NCBI GenBank assembly: GCA_964247055.1
Contig: OZ176050.1
Span: forward strand, 10,168,001 to 10,232,000
Direction: 5' to 3'
DNA: 64,000 bases
Source of the DNA: Paragordius varius
Taxonomy: Eukaryota > Nematomorpha
A program made the position numbers and the translations under genes. This document shows positions 1 through 13,152 of the stretch, in pieces; the first letter of the stretch is position 1, and each line of letters opens with the position of its first letter. The notes below the pieces were generated by a model. That model did not search any database, had not been told where the DNA came from, and saw nothing but the letters and a program-made list of their open reading frames with translations.

Positions 1-605
1 CAACTATACGACATATTTTATATTTAATTTTTAATGTAATAAAAGTTTCCACATAAAATTATTAGTATAGTGAGTGTTGTCACCAATTCCTAACTGAGCT
101 GATGATGCGTCGACTGCGTGTTACGGCTTAGTTCAGTTAAGGTTTCAAGCTATTCTATTTGGCGGGGTTTGCGAATTTAAAGCGGGGCATGTTTAATCCA
201 CCATCAGGCTGAAACTTGAAATAAATTGATTCATTTAACATGTATAATACCCATTTTTCTGACCCTCATTATTGGAAAATAAAAGCATTTTATGGTTTAT
301 ATTTGTATTCCTCCTATTTCCATGATCCGTTTCTGCCTTTTTTTGTTTGCCAATTTGCAATTTTAAATTATTTATTCTAGACTGAAATCAAGTTAAAAAA
401 TGCAAATTTTAAAACCATTTCGTTGCTGAACCACGGTATTATCAACTCGTCACAACATCAGTGCGATTTGAATCAAATATATAATCCTTTTACGCGTATT
501 ATTTATAAAAAATATTTTTAAAGCCATATTCAATAAATCTTTTTCTCAAATTTAGCACTTTGTAATAGTTTGTTTTGTGATAGCACTAATAAATTTTGCT
601 ATATA
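1..605. other. No gene seen
   Basis: AT-rich sequence without a convincing exon or recognisable repeat. There is no long reading frame on either strand. Confidence 0.5.
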
Positions 606-776
606 CAGTATGAGTAAGTATACATTGCTAGAAAGTTATTAATTATTGCCAAATAGCATATACAACAAAGGGCAGTATTATTGGCTTCTATTTTTAGCCA
701 ATAATAATTCTCTTTGCTGCATATGCTATTTGACAATAATTAATAATTTTCTAGCAATATATACTTAATCATACTG
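606..776. mobile_element. Palindromic MITE, Tc1/mariner type
   Basis: A 171-bp element that is almost entirely one inverted repeat, with arms of about 80 bp and a short loop near 690. The ends read CAGTATGAGTAAGTATA and its complement. The element is flanked on both sides by the dinucleotide TA, the target duplication used by Tc1/mariner elements. It has no coding capacity. A half copy lies at 45631-45694. Confidence 0.85.
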
Positions 777-1704
777 TATTTTTTGAGCCTTCTACTAATA
801 TTAAAAGAGATTTGTTGCAATCGGATTTGGAAGTTTCTATAGACTGTAAAAATTACAAAAGTTAAATATTTATTATTATATTTATTTGAATATCCGGGTA
901 AAACACCAAAAATAGGTTTTTTTATCCATTGTCAGCAAAAATTTACAATGTTACAATTTCTTCGTCATAGCATAATATTTTTAAGTTTCGAGACGGCTTA
1001 CGGTTTAACCTCGTTGAACCGTACAGTTGACAACATTACACTCAGTTGTAAAGCTTATTGTTGAATATGTTATCAATTAAATTTGTAAAATTTTAATTCT
1101 TTGGTTTTTAGAGAGAAGTAGTCTTTAACGAAGAATCAATGCAAATATATAATTTTTATAGCTAACGATATCAGCTTTATGAGTGGAGTTAAAATAACAT
1201 ACCCCTAAAATTATTTTTGAGTATGGATGATACCATAGGAAAGTCCTAAGGGTAATGCACAAAAGGTTTAGATGATAAATAGTTTCAAAGGAAATTAATT
1301 AAAGTCATAAAAAGATATATATCGAACTAATATTTCGACCACAGATGGTCTCTCGATACCAAACCGTGATAATCATCGGTTGGGCTCATCATGGTTTGCA
1401 AATTAAATTGATATTTGGCAAGATTGGAAGCCGTCCGCAAGCCGATAAAATCGTAGATCCGATTATGAAATCAAGAATATATTAGTGATTTGCATATGGT
1501 TTAAAACCTCAAAGCCTAAAATTTCAAATATTCAATTTAAATAGAGCAAATAATTATAATTTTTCTTTCAATATGTTATGCGCAGCAACAGTGAATTTCA
1601 TTAATAGAGCCAAATGTTTGATAGTTTGATTTTCACAAAGGCTTTAGCATTAATACCAAAAGAAAATAAAGTGTATGAAATTGTTTATTTGAAAATATGA
1701 TTAA
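777..1704. other. No gene seen
   Basis: Non-coding, AT-rich sequence. A block near 960-1040 and 1330-1450 is somewhat richer in G and C, but no exon with splice sites and homology could be recognised. Confidence 0.45.
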
Positions 1705-2265
1705 CATTTCGTAATTGGGGTATTTAAATACCCCAGACTAAATTTGAGTTAAGATTTTTAAAAATGGTCACAATTTAAATTTATGATTCTATCCTAATAA
1801 AAATTATATAAATATGCCAAAAAATCTTAATAAAATTTTGTTTTGAAAAAAAAGTTCCATGTCAAACTACTTCGACGCCATTTTTATTTTAAAATGTTTT
1901 TGCAAAATATCGTCTTCATGTAATTTTAAAGGTAAAATTAAATCTAATTTTTTATTTAAATTACATCTAACATTGATAGAAATAGAAAAAGCGGTTTATT
2001 TTGTATTATTTTTTAATTTTGCTATTTCACACATGTCACGTTGACGGAATTTACCTTTCGGTTTTAGCTTAAAATAAGTAATATCAAGTATTTTTCAATA
2101 GAATTTTTTATATATTTCGGTTATTAATGTTATATGAGTGCAAAATTTTGCCATGGTTTCGATTCCTTCCATACTTTTTATAATATTTGATTTTAAACAG
2201 GCCTGGGGTATCCAACTACCCCAATTTGAATCGAAGGACTAAAATGAGTGTGTTGTATCCAAGTG
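1705..2265 (+). mobile_element. piggyBac-type MITE (family PB1, copy 1)
   Basis: About 560 bp, flanked by TTAA at 1701-1704 and 2266-2269, the target site of piggyBac transposons. The right end, read inward, starts CACTTGGATACAACACACT, like the CACTT-type ends of piggyBac elements. Just inside each end lies a small hairpin of the form GGGGTA-n-TACCCC. The left end is worn. There is no transposase, so the element is non-autonomous. Sister copies lie at 19429-20010 and 51449-51893. Confidence 0.8.
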
Positions 2266-2344
2266 TTAAATCACATAACATAGTGTAGCTATGAAAATAT
2301 GTTCGTTAAGAGAAATTTTTCTGGTAACGTGTGGAACCATTTTA

Positions 2345-2978
2345 CAGTCATGTATCCTTTATTTTATCAAAAATTTCCTTTTTTTCGTTAAATGGGTAAA
2401 AATATTTGGTAAAGAATGGAAAAACAAGACTATGGTATTAACCATCTCATATTCATCAAAAAAGTAAAAGAAGTGTGGGGGAAGGGCGTCGGAAATCTTT
2501 GGTAAAAAATGAATATACACTAACAACTAACCCTTCACTTAAAATTATTGTATAGTTGGGAAAATCGTAATTTTTATTTCAATTATAATTTTTTTTTGTT
2601 TTGATATGAGAACGATTTTAAAAGAGATATTCTCGATAGATGTTGCCTTAAAAATTAATAAAAAAAGAGTTTTAATTGATGGTACTTTAAAAAAACTAAG
2701 GTTAGAGAATGAAATTTTAACCATCATTTATTGTAAGTATCAGAGACGATTTCGTTTTTCTTTGATCACAGTACGATATGAAAATAATTCTCAGATAAAT
2801 CTTGCTTTTTTTAAAACAATTATTATTTATAGAAAAAAACATTCAATAGGGTTAAATAGTGGTAAACTGGTATATTCATATGATTGTTTTTTAAATTTCC
2901 CAAAATGGAGCATTTTAGGAGGAAACGCATTCAGTTCGATAATATTTTTTATGAACGCTATATAATCAATATTCATTT

Positions 2979-3040
<62 letters not shown>

Positions 3041-3419
3041 TGATTACATCCTTATATTTTGTCCGTTATAATGTTTGTTTTATTAATTATTAAATAAATT
3101 ATAATAAATACTTTTTACTTATATATAAAAATTATTACGTGGTTTACTTGTTTTGTTTAAAATAAAAAAATTTTCGAAAAAAATAGTAATAAAATTTTGC
3201 TAAAAAATTAGCAAAAATATTACCATTTCCCTTTAACAATATTTTTAGATTTTCATCTCTTACCAAAGATTTCCGACGCCCTTCCCCCACACTTCTTTTA
3301 CTTTTCTAATAAATATGATATGGTTAATACCATAGAGCTTTTTTTCATTCTTTACCAAATATCTTTACCCATTTAACGAAAAAAAGTAAATTTTTAATAA
3401 AATAAAGGATACATGGCTG
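2345..3419. mobile_element. MITE with 165-bp inverted repeats
   Basis: The sequences at 2345-2510 and 3250-3419 are inverted copies of each other, both beginning CAGYCATGTATCCTTTATTT, with TA on each outer side. The element is about 1,075 bp. The core holds a long TA array (2982-3036) and a 119-codon frame at 2606-2965 that resembles no known transposase and has no splice or promoter support. A Tc1/mariner-like non-autonomous element is the likeliest class. Confidence 0.8.
2982..3036. repeat. (TA)n microsatellite
   Basis: An uninterrupted TA run of about 55 bases. Similar TA runs occur near 23382-23409, 25121-25145, 40250-40272, 43817-43850, 51265-51320 and 61496-61516, mostly in introns or beside transposons. 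Confidence 0.95.
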
Positions 3420-3421
3420 TA

Positions 3422-5205
3422 ATACAGTAAATATTTATTATTCATGTCTAATGTGAGTATATAGTTACTTTTCAAATATGTTTTTAGGTTGAGCCCTAGT
3501 CACCTATAATCTACCCCTAAAATCTTGTTTTTATAAATCTATATGATAACAAGGAAGCCCATTCAAATTTAATAACCCATATTTTTATTCGTTAAGGAGT
3601 GCCCCAAAGTTGGTTGAGCCCTTTTTAAACAACATTGTAATCAGCCCCGTTTACTGTAAATAGCGTTTTCGGCAAAAGACCATATTCAAAAAATATTTCA
3701 CATTTTCAGAGAATGGAGACCTTCAATAACGTTTCTATGTATTATTTATCTTATAAAGGTTAAAATAAACAAGCGATTTCAAAATTAGCTCCTGTGTGGA
3801 CCAATACCCTATGTAAAATACGTATCCAAAAAAATATGAAAATATCCCGAAACGTATATGTCTAAATGAATGTTGTGATGGCTTATAAAAATGAGTTATG
3901 GTCGTGTTCTTTTTATATAAACCCCAATATGGTCTCACCCTATGTAAATGTTAATAATTATCTTTCAATTAATTTTATATTTAATTTTCGATTATCATAT
4001 TACGGATTTTACAACTTTATTACAAAACGGAGGTAATTTTAGTTAAAATTAATAGTAATATTTTTATTGCAATAGCTGAAAAAAGTTTTTTGGCTCAATT
4101 TTCTACATGCCAACAACCGCTCCCTCATTACAGACCTATCAAAACAAAATATCAATTTACTTTTAATCAAATTATTTTTTAAGAAACTAATTATACATTT
4201 TTCAAAAAATTATCTTTGTTTAGAATTGCAATTAAGAAGATGACAAACTAGTAAAATTATTTAAAAAGGACGTCAAAAACAACTGAAAATTAAAATGAAT
4301 ATCAACAATTTTAACGAAATACAAATTTTGTAATAAGTCGCCATCCTTTTTCATACTTACTCATTGCCAAACAATCACTATAATCTAAAATCTTTTGGCA
4401 GCCTAAATCTAATAATAATCTTCATTAAATTGTGATGATAGTAACTATACTTAAGTAGTAGATGTGATTTAAAAAATATTTTTGAATGAAGCTTTTAACT
4501 AATTGATATGTATTTTTTGGTGCATATCTAATGTTGTTGTCAGATAAATGGAGATTCATTTCAATATATTTATAAATTTTATTCAAATATTAATAAAAAG
4601 AAATTAGTTGAGCGCATTTTATGCAATACACACAATACAATACAATTAATTAAAAGCTAATAAATAATACATTAGGGATATTTTATTTATTTATTTATTC
4701 ATTAAAAAAATATAAATATTATTTTTAGATGACATCTACAGCAAAAGAATGGTCAATTTCCTGATAACTTATAAAACAATTTCCATCTACTATGTAATTT
4801 AATCTATTTGTAAGAGGTGGCGATGCATTGCATCGCTCTTTTCGTACAAGAAAATATATACTATAATTTATCAATAATATATTATATGCGTACATATATT
4901 AATTATAAGCAAATAACCCATGTTTTATAAGGAAATACAGTTCTCTATAGGGTTGGGTTTTTGGTCCGTCATGAAATGATAACCGGCCATAACGTATATA
5001 CAGTTACAGATGGTCATAACTAGTCAATAAATTCTTAAGCGAGAGTTGATATCCAAAATTTCCCATTTATGTACCACCATTATTTAATGTCTTAATGTCA
5101 GGTGATGGGTACATGCCCATTTTAAACGGTCAGAGTTCCAACCCTAGTCTCCAACTTAAAATACTGCACAATCAATTCTTGTATCCATTTATACATAGAG
5201 TTTCA
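3422..5205. other. No gene seen
   Basis: Non-coding sequence with runs of A/T and a short ATTT-rich stretch near 4683-4700. A minus-strand open frame at 3735-3938 has no homology or splice context that I recognise. Confidence 0.45.
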
Positions 5206-5206
5206 T

Positions 5207-5385
5207 TTTTCCCGTTTATACTAAAGGGTAACTTAAACATCATGACTTGTTAAAGCTTAAATACTCCCCTGCCCAGGTCCGACAGTGGTGATGGAAAAAT
5301 TGCGCAGTTTTGGGGTTTAAACTCTGGCACACCACACAAAAGGTACTAGAGTTCGGTGCCTACCTACTATTGCTAATGAAGGGTT
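5207..5385 (-). mobile_element. tRNA-like SINE, copy 1
   Basis: Read on the minus strand, this matches the copies at 13153-13356 (+) and 38196-38377 (-). The shared parts are a head with GTAGGTAGGCACCG, a B-box-like stretch AGAGTTTAAACCCC, then ACTGCGCAATTTTTCCATCA, CTGGGCAGG and a purine-rich tail. The A- and B-box spacing suggests an RNA polymerase III promoter derived from a tRNA. It is diverged and non-coding. Confidence 0.75.
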
Positions 5386-8300
5386 TCATAATTGGTAGAT
5401 AAATTAAGTATTATGCAATCAGATTTGTAAAGATGAACAAAAGGCAGATTTTTAATTAAATCATTTATAAGATATCAAAAGCTTTGTAGCATTTTATCAT
5501 CCTTTGACATTTGTTTCTGAAAAGCATACTTATTTAAAATTGTGTAAAGGCTTTTCAACGGTAAGTAATATTTATAATGCAATTAAATGGACATTTATAA
5601 CTTTTACCGCCAAATATTTTAAATTAAAATTACTTGAGACAAAATGGAGCAAGTATGATAACTTTAAATATTATTTATACCGTAGTTTTTCTTAAATTGT
5701 TATGGATAACCCCCAATAAAGTAAAATTAGTATAACGATAAATTTATACTAGTAAGTTATACATAGAGACAAAAATTATCGCAAGAAGGCGGTAATTTAC
5801 ATTTTGAATTATGTTATTGTTATTAGTAAAAATTACAATATATTATAACCCAGGAATCAACATGATTGCACGCAAAAGTGCTTAAAAATGTCAAAAAATA
5901 TAAAAAAAATAGATATCAATCAAAAATTTACGATATTTAGAAAATATACATCCGAAATTGGGCTTAAAATATATAAAAAATCAAATATCAAAGCAGCCGC
6001 GAAGATATTTTTGTTGGACACCCCTGGTATAACCAATCGACACCTATCGCTCTTCATTTTTTACAAAAAAGAACGTATCTAAATACTGTATTGCGAAAAG
6101 CTGTAGATGTTACCCCCAATGATTAGGTATCTCCCAATCCGTGTCTAAAGCATTTTTAACCCCAATGTATAAAATATTTACATTTTTTTCTGCACAAATA
6201 CTGTGCTATATCTGTCAACCTATAAATTTGATCCATTATTAAGTGTTTTAGTACTCATAATAGTTTTGAAATGTTTTTAATTTTTCTTATTCACAACATT
6301 AGGCGGGGCAACAAGGGTTAATTCAAAAAGCTTATATTTATGCTTTGCTAATGCCAATATTCAATATAAGTGCTACAGGTTTTCCTAAAATTGTTCAAAG
6401 CCAATATCATTTCTAATAAAATTTCGACCGATTTCCTTTCCTATCATATTTTCTACTACGCAGTTATGCCCAAAAGTAGTAGTTCTGGCTAATACATATT
6501 TGTGGATTTTTCCTACTTTTAAATTTGATTTTGAACTATTTATTTTCAAATTATAAAAAAACACATGTATAGGTTTTAAAACTTACTACTAGATTAATTG
6601 TGTTAACATTTAAATCGCATTTGACGGGTACATTTTTAAAAACGACACCTAAATATTTAAAAAAAGGTTTAATATTTTGCAGCTAAAAGGTGGCAAAATA
6701 ATATTGTATTTATCAAATCCATAAATAATGATCTTTCTACCAGCTTTGATAAAAAATTTAACATACAAAAAATAGATTGAAAACTTAAAATATTTGATTA
6801 ATTATTTCAAAATTATTAACATTTTATACATAGCCTTTGATTTACTGGCCAAAACCATATGATTCTTTTGATTCGGTACTCAAGATAGATAAAAATATAT
6901 TTGCCTTTTTAATAAATATCACAAAACCTTAACCATTAGAATTTAAATTTTAAAAAGGTATGTATTTGCTTTTCCGATTCCTAATGTAACAAAATTTTAT
7001 TTTTTATATAAAATATTAGAGGGTCAAATAATAAACATCGGTTATATAATACAAATATTAATATTCTTTAAAGCAAAAGTTTTGCGCTATTGACCCGAAA
7101 TGCAATGTCAACCCCAAATTTTTTTCAAGTTTGGGTTGGCAAGCTTCCGTATTTTTTAAATTTTAATCATATTTAATTCCAAATATACACTTTGTGAAAT
7201 CTTTAAAATTTCCAAGTTTTTTTGTAAAATTATACAAAGTTTTAGCAGCTTAAATTCTTTTTTCGCAAGTTGAATCTTTCAATAATTATTTTATCGCACA
7301 TCTACAATAACCTATTTGCATATATTGATTTATGAATATTAATGGATTTTTTACTGATAATAACAGTGAATCTTTCAAAGTTGATAGTAACCAAATGTTA
7401 GTAGACTTAATGAATGTGATATAATATTTTTCGGATTTTAGATAAAACAAAGAAAGAATGGATAAATGTATATTTGTGTTAAGAAATAGTATAAATTAAT
7501 AAAAATAAAATGATTCTGTAAAACACTATTAAAAATAAAAATGATGATTTTTTTTCAGATGTCCAGATTTATTAATCCCTTAATGTGTATTTATTTGTTT
7601 TTAGATTTATTTATCCTCATACTCATGAAAAAATGACCTTAGAGAGCTCGCTTGATATTAGCAAAAAACAGACTGAAACGCAAAATTTGAATAATGATTA
7701 AAATCAGAAATTTGCATTTCATTTCATTGGAATATTTTTGTCTTATAAATTAATACCAAATATAAACCTATTTGCATAAATAAAGTTTTAGTTAGATAAA
7801 AAACAGTTGATATAATTTATTATGTACATAAAATTTATTTTTTATCTCCTTAAGTATAACCACCATCTATATTTGTTAAAGAAATTTTCTAAGACTTCTC
7901 AAAATCAATTAATTTTTCGTGATTCTAAAACATAGTAGCAAAAATTCAATTTTTTTTATCCAAATATTAATTATAATCCAAATTTTTCGTGGAATATCTT
8001 ATGGATAATAATATTTTAAATTTTTTAAAATAGATATGCAAAAACAAAATTTTTAGAGAACCGAATAATTTTTTAATCATAACAATAGGAAAAGGTAATT
8101 AATCCGATTTTCATTACGATAAATGACTATTTTTACCATATTATTATTATTATTATAAAAAACCATTAAAATAATCATTATTTAGGCAGGTAGTATATGG
8201 ACATAGGCTCACGTTTTTAGATTCCAAACTTTTAAGCTTATTATAATTATAATAATATTAAAATGGATTAGATATGCAGAGTTTATCCTATATCTGAATA

Positions 8301-9605
8301 TTCATCGTATACATATATACATTTAAATTAAATTTACCAATAAAATTGATTTTTGTGCATATATAATATTTTATTTTACGGGGATACCAACACCTACACC
8401 TGCATTTAGATAATTAAATGTATTTAATTTGAATTCCATACTTTTTTGTCTTTTCTTTATAAAATCTGTGGAAAATTATTTAATTCATTTAATATAATTT
8501 AATGGAGTTTATATAGCATAAAAATAATTGAATATAAAATTTATATTGAGATAAAATTTTATTTTCTTTAATATAATGATCTATTATTAATTCTTCAATA
8601 TAATGATCTATTATTAAAGATATAGCTTTGAGCCTGACATTTTGGTAAATGAGCAGATTCCTATAAAATAGCGCTCAAATGGTAATGACCTATTCATAGA
8701 TGGAAAAATTAAAAAAATTTTAAATATTTTTAAGTCAGAAGTAAGAAAAAAATATGGAATCTATAAAATTTTAGCCGGCTTCACATGGTCAAATTTGGGT
8801 CGGGCAATGGTCCATTTATATGGCCCGTCAATGAATTATAGATATAAATAAGATTGTCATTTTATGTGAATTCTCTTACCATATTTGGTGTCGATGAAAA
8901 CTCCTAGATAGATAACAATTAATTATTATTTAACTCTTTAACACAAATTGCTCATAATGTCTTTAAATGAGTTAGTTGAGTACTATATACCAACTATCAA
9001 AAATCATTTCAATTTCATTATCTGGTTGAAAGAAGAGCTATATTTGACCTTAGGAGGTGCCTAACATAAAGGTTTCATTTCTACCGTCCTAATAGTTTTC
9101 AAATATTATAGCAATTAATCGAATTGTTATACACTATAAAATCTAATGTTTAATCCCTAAAAATGGTTTATAATTTGCAATTAATTGATGAAGAATAACA
9201 TCTTGTAATACAAATTTACTAATAAAAAAATTAATTATCCAAACATAGGAAATATCTTAATTGAGAGACATTCTTTTTTGATATTATTAAATCTTGAAAA
9301 AACACTTCCAACTATTTTTTAGGTGAAATGCATAAAACTATGCTTTAAATTTTATATTTTTATAAACAAAACTTTAAATTTATCCCAAATTTAAAATGAT
9401 TTATTTTAAAACCAAGCTTATAAAAGCACACCACTAATATTGTATCCGAAAACAAGATTTGACCTCCTTACCCATAAAATAATTTAATGCATGCATTATT
9501 TTTTGACAAAAAAATCCGAACCGGAGCCCGGTAGAAAGTTGACAAAAATGACTTAAATCATTATTAGAATCAAAAACTGTTTGAATCACTCCTTTTAGAT
9601 ATTAG
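5386..9605. other. Long non-coding stretch
   Basis: About 4.2 kb of AT-rich sequence. No exon, RNA gene or clear transposon end could be supported. A tandem of about 20 bp around 8582-8618 repeats the words ATAATGATCTATTATTAA. Confidence 0.45.
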
Positions 9606-10136
9606 ACACTTCATTACATTTTCATTTTACGCCATAACATTTTGGGGTAGTTTTCTACCATAGAGCTAAAGTAGTTACAAACTACTGCTTTGAACTTTAT
9701 TTTGGTTAAATTCTAATTATCAAAACCTCTTCTAGTGCATTAGATAAAATGCCGATTTTTTACAGTTTTTTAACTGCTTTAGTTTTGAATTCGGATGGCT
9801 CCAAAACATGATAGAAGCAAAAATCTGATATTAAAATCAATAAATATTTAACATTTTCTGATAAATTGTAACTTAAAAGCTTTCTAACGTTAATTATTTT
9901 TTTTAACCACAAAATACATTTATATACTTGTTGTAATCACGATTTAACAAAAAGTAAATGACTAAAATGGCGGCGAAAAGGTTAGAGTTGAATAAATTAT
10001 TACATATTTTGAAAAAAAATTGTCATGCGCCTAAAATGCTATATAAAGTATTTTTTTAAATTTCGCTCAATAAAAATATTTTTTAACATTTTTAAAATTT
10101 AAATAGCCCTGGGATATATCCCAAAAGTTTCAAGTC
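9606..10136 (+). mobile_element. piggyBac-type MITE (family PB2, worn copy)
   Basis: The left end reads CACTTCATTACATTTT after a TTAG that probably decayed from TTAA. The next 200 bases align with the reverse complement of the better copy at 47534-47999. Shared words include ACTACTGCTTTGAA and TTTTTTACAGTTTT. The right end carries a GGGATATATCCC hairpin near 10110. No coding capacity. Confidence 0.6.
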
Positions 10137-10564
10137 TTTTCCAACTAAAAAACATTTATTGAAATTTTTAAATGGAATATAACAGCCAATAAGTTTTCTT
10201 TATATATTAAATTCAGAACATCGAGAGTTATTACTTGGCGTTTTGAAATTGATATAAAAATATTATACCTTTTTCTAAAATATATATTGGTTATTAGACC
10301 TTAAAACTATGTTTAAAATAAATTTTTTAATTTATTTTTATTAACCACTATTTCTAATTGGCAAGGCAATAAAATCATTTCAAAAAAATCAATTTTCATA
10401 ATAAGTACCACATTAGCATAATACTATTCATTCAGTAACCAATATGTTCATTGTTTACAGAATCCAATAAATATTGGCCCAGGGCTAAAAAAAATATTTT
10501 TTGTCAATTTTTCTCCCTTTATTATTTACGTTTGATAAATTTTAAAGCTGCGCCGACTAATGCA

Positions 10565-10685
10565 ATGTGCCACCCCATAATTGCATCAACAATCACGGTC
10601 ACACCTGGGCAGGCAAATAATTATTCAAAGCCTTCATGGATCCTAAATTTTTTTTATTTCTTTAGAAATTAAAGAGTAAAAAAGA
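10565..10685 (+). mobile_element. SINE 3' fragment
   Basis: Shares with the tRNA-like SINE the order CACCCCATAATTGC, CACACCTGGGCAGGCAAAT, a CAAAGCCTTCATG word and an AAGAGGCAAC tail. The tRNA-like head is missing or unrecognisable. Confidence 0.4.
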
Positions 10686-10779
10686 GGCAACACAAGGTTT
10701 TTCGGTTATACAACATGTAATTTGAAAATCAATATTTTCTATTATTCAAAATATTGTTCATCGTTTTCTATTTTTTCGC

Positions 10780-11700
10780 CCAGTTCAAGTATATGATTGT
10801 CATGGCAGAAAAGGTGATTATTATCATCTTTCAAATTTTTCTCAATTGGTGCTCTGCGTGTGTGTGGCCCATTAATAGATATATGAGAGAGATGGCGCTA
10901 GGCCAGGAGAGTTCAACGGATGCGAAAAATCTAATCTCGAAGCAATTTCAAAATGTCTTTCCATGGTTTTACTGTGTAAAATTTTATGTAGAAAAATCAC
11001 TGTCAATCCATTTTGGTTGTTTTTCGATAAAAGCATTGTTTAAATTAATCATTTGTTGGAGATAACATTGTGTATTAATAGTTTCCACGTTCATAAAACA
11101 CAATACCGCTTTGGTCGTACCAGACACATAGCATGGTTTTGCTGAAGCGATTGGCATTAGTGTTAATGGACCGGGTTGGGAAGGTAAAAACCACATTTTT
11201 TTCCGCTTTGATTTACAAAATAAAGCCACACCCGTCACAACTAAATGCAAAAATGATTTACTTTAGTGACGTTGGAACACGATTTCACTAGTCATTTTGC
11301 GATTTTGATTTGAAGTTCATTCAAATTTTGTGGGACCCATTTATTTTTGTTGATCTTTCGCGTTGTCGTTATAAATCTATTGATTGTCTTTATAGTATAT
11401 GTAATGCTTCTGCTGAACGCCGTTGAGTTTGAGTTGAGTCATTATCCAATACTTTCATTGAAAAATCGTCTTTGCAGTTGCGTGGTATTAAAATGACATA
11501 AATTTTCGAAACCATGTTTATCATGTTTTTATCGATGGAGTATGGTCACCAGCATATTTTCTACAAGCAAACGGCTTTCGACAGCCTTTTTCTCTGATGG
11601 AATGAGGAGTGCGTGCCGTAAATGTTTTTTTAAAGTGACAATTACTGAATGATAAAATAAGACGCTACCCTTTGACTGAATCATTGTGTGTGTGCTTGTA
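10780..11700 (-). pseudogene. Decayed mariner transposase
   Basis: Read on the minus strand, short conserved words of mariner transposases appear in the right order but in several frames. They are KWVPQNLNE near 11320, the block ending in ETINTQCYLQQMINLN (about 11040-11100), and a block like SPGLAPS (about 10890) that matches the SPDLAPSD motif near the third catalytic aspartate. Mariner proteins are about 345 residues with a D,D34D catalytic triad. Here frameshifts and stops separate the blocks and the catalytic residues are not intact. The N-terminal helix-turn-helix part was not confidently read, and terminal repeats were not identified. The region is richer in G and C than its surroundings, as expected for a foreign coding relic. 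Confidence 0.75.
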
Positions 11701-11926
11701 ATTTAGTGTTTGACAAAATTTTGGTCCGTATTCATCTGCCTACTTTTCGCTGACATCTCTCAGTTAACCCGTAATGCCTTGTAACTACACCTAATAAATT
11801 TATATTTTACACAATATAAAAATATTTTTAATCCTCCCTAATGTCAAGAAACTCTTAGATTGACATTATTTTGACCCCTTATTACCCATTCTTAACTCGT
11901 CCCTTAAACATTATTATTTTATTTTT

Positions 11927-11954
11927 CAATCTGAAGGGTGCACCCTTCAGATTG
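11927..11954. repeat. 28-bp perfect palindrome
   Basis: Every base from 11927 to 11954 pairs with its partner. The arm reads CAATCTGAAGGGTG and the centre is TGCA. It is followed by GAAACCACTG, which resembles a hAT-type end (CAGTGGTTTC) on the minus strand. It may be the fused end of a hAT-like element. Confidence 0.85.
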
Positions 11955-11975
11955 GAAACCACTGCTCTATTTTAT

Positions 11976-13152
11976 TCATATATTCACAGTTACAAAAAAT
12001 GAAAATCCAGACTCTTTAAATCAAGATTGTTAGAAATAATTCACATTTTAATAACAATAAAATTAATGATGGCCGTTAAAAATAATCATAAATATGGAAC
12101 CATAAAATATGGTTACTTTAACAATCATTAATAAAATAATTCCACTTTCAACAAACACAAGAATTATTCTATGGGATCGTGCATTAGTTAATTAATTTTC
12201 AATATAATCAAAATAAGTCAATTTTGGACAAACACCAAAATATAGAAAAATGACGTTGTTGCACATCTAAAGTCAAAAAATGTCAAATCTAATCCAATTA
12301 TTTGCTATTTATCAAAGAAATCCTACCTGTATATTAATTTAATATCAAATTAATAATTATATTAATAAATTTTTAATCATATCTTTCACAAAATATGGCA
12401 AAAACCTTATTTCATAATACTTGGGAGATATTTGGACAAATTTTCCTAAAAGAGACGATCATAACTTTTTTATATAAATGATTTTGACGTATCTGTAGCC
12501 AAAAATTTATGTAGTTGATAATTTTGATGAGATTTAATTATTATTTGTTTTAATGAGAATACTGAATTAATTTTTATAATGGATTAAAAATATTTTTTTG
12601 ACACCTGTCGTACCAAATCTTTTCAATAGTAGAGTGAGTATATGTGTGATAAAAGAAGCAATTATATCTTAATTAAATTGATGATGCATTTTGATCATTA
12701 TTTTTTGTGATATCAATTTAAAATAACTACCCTAAAAAACAAATTAATTATTACATTGGTATTTATATTATTAATAAGGTCCAGGCTTACAACCATACTT
12801 GAAAAGTAAATAAATAATAGAAATATCGAATATGGACATAAAAAGTCATAGATAGGGTTGCGTTTTAATCCAAAAAATAATAATTTGCTATAACTGTTTT
12901 GAAACACCCATCCTTCACGGTCATAATCAGTCAATTCAAATCGCATTTATAATATATGCGGATTTCTTGAAAAAAACTATAATTCTATTAAATTAGTTTT
13001 GATTGATAAAAAATTTTATTTGACAATTTTTTAAATAAAAATTAAAAGTGGTTATTACGATCATGCATTCATAACCGATCCGAACTTTTATCATGAGTAT
13101 TAATATTACATTTAGTCCATAAATTTTTTATTTAAAACTTTTCTATCAGATC
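11976..13152. other. No gene seen
   Basis: AT-rich non-coding sequence. Small inverted repeats occur near 12090-12130, but no complete element could be delimited. Confidence 0.45.

Noticed and set aside
5260-5390. tRNA gene
   Set aside because: Only the A/B-box-like words are present; no cloverleaf can be drawn. It is a SINE copy.
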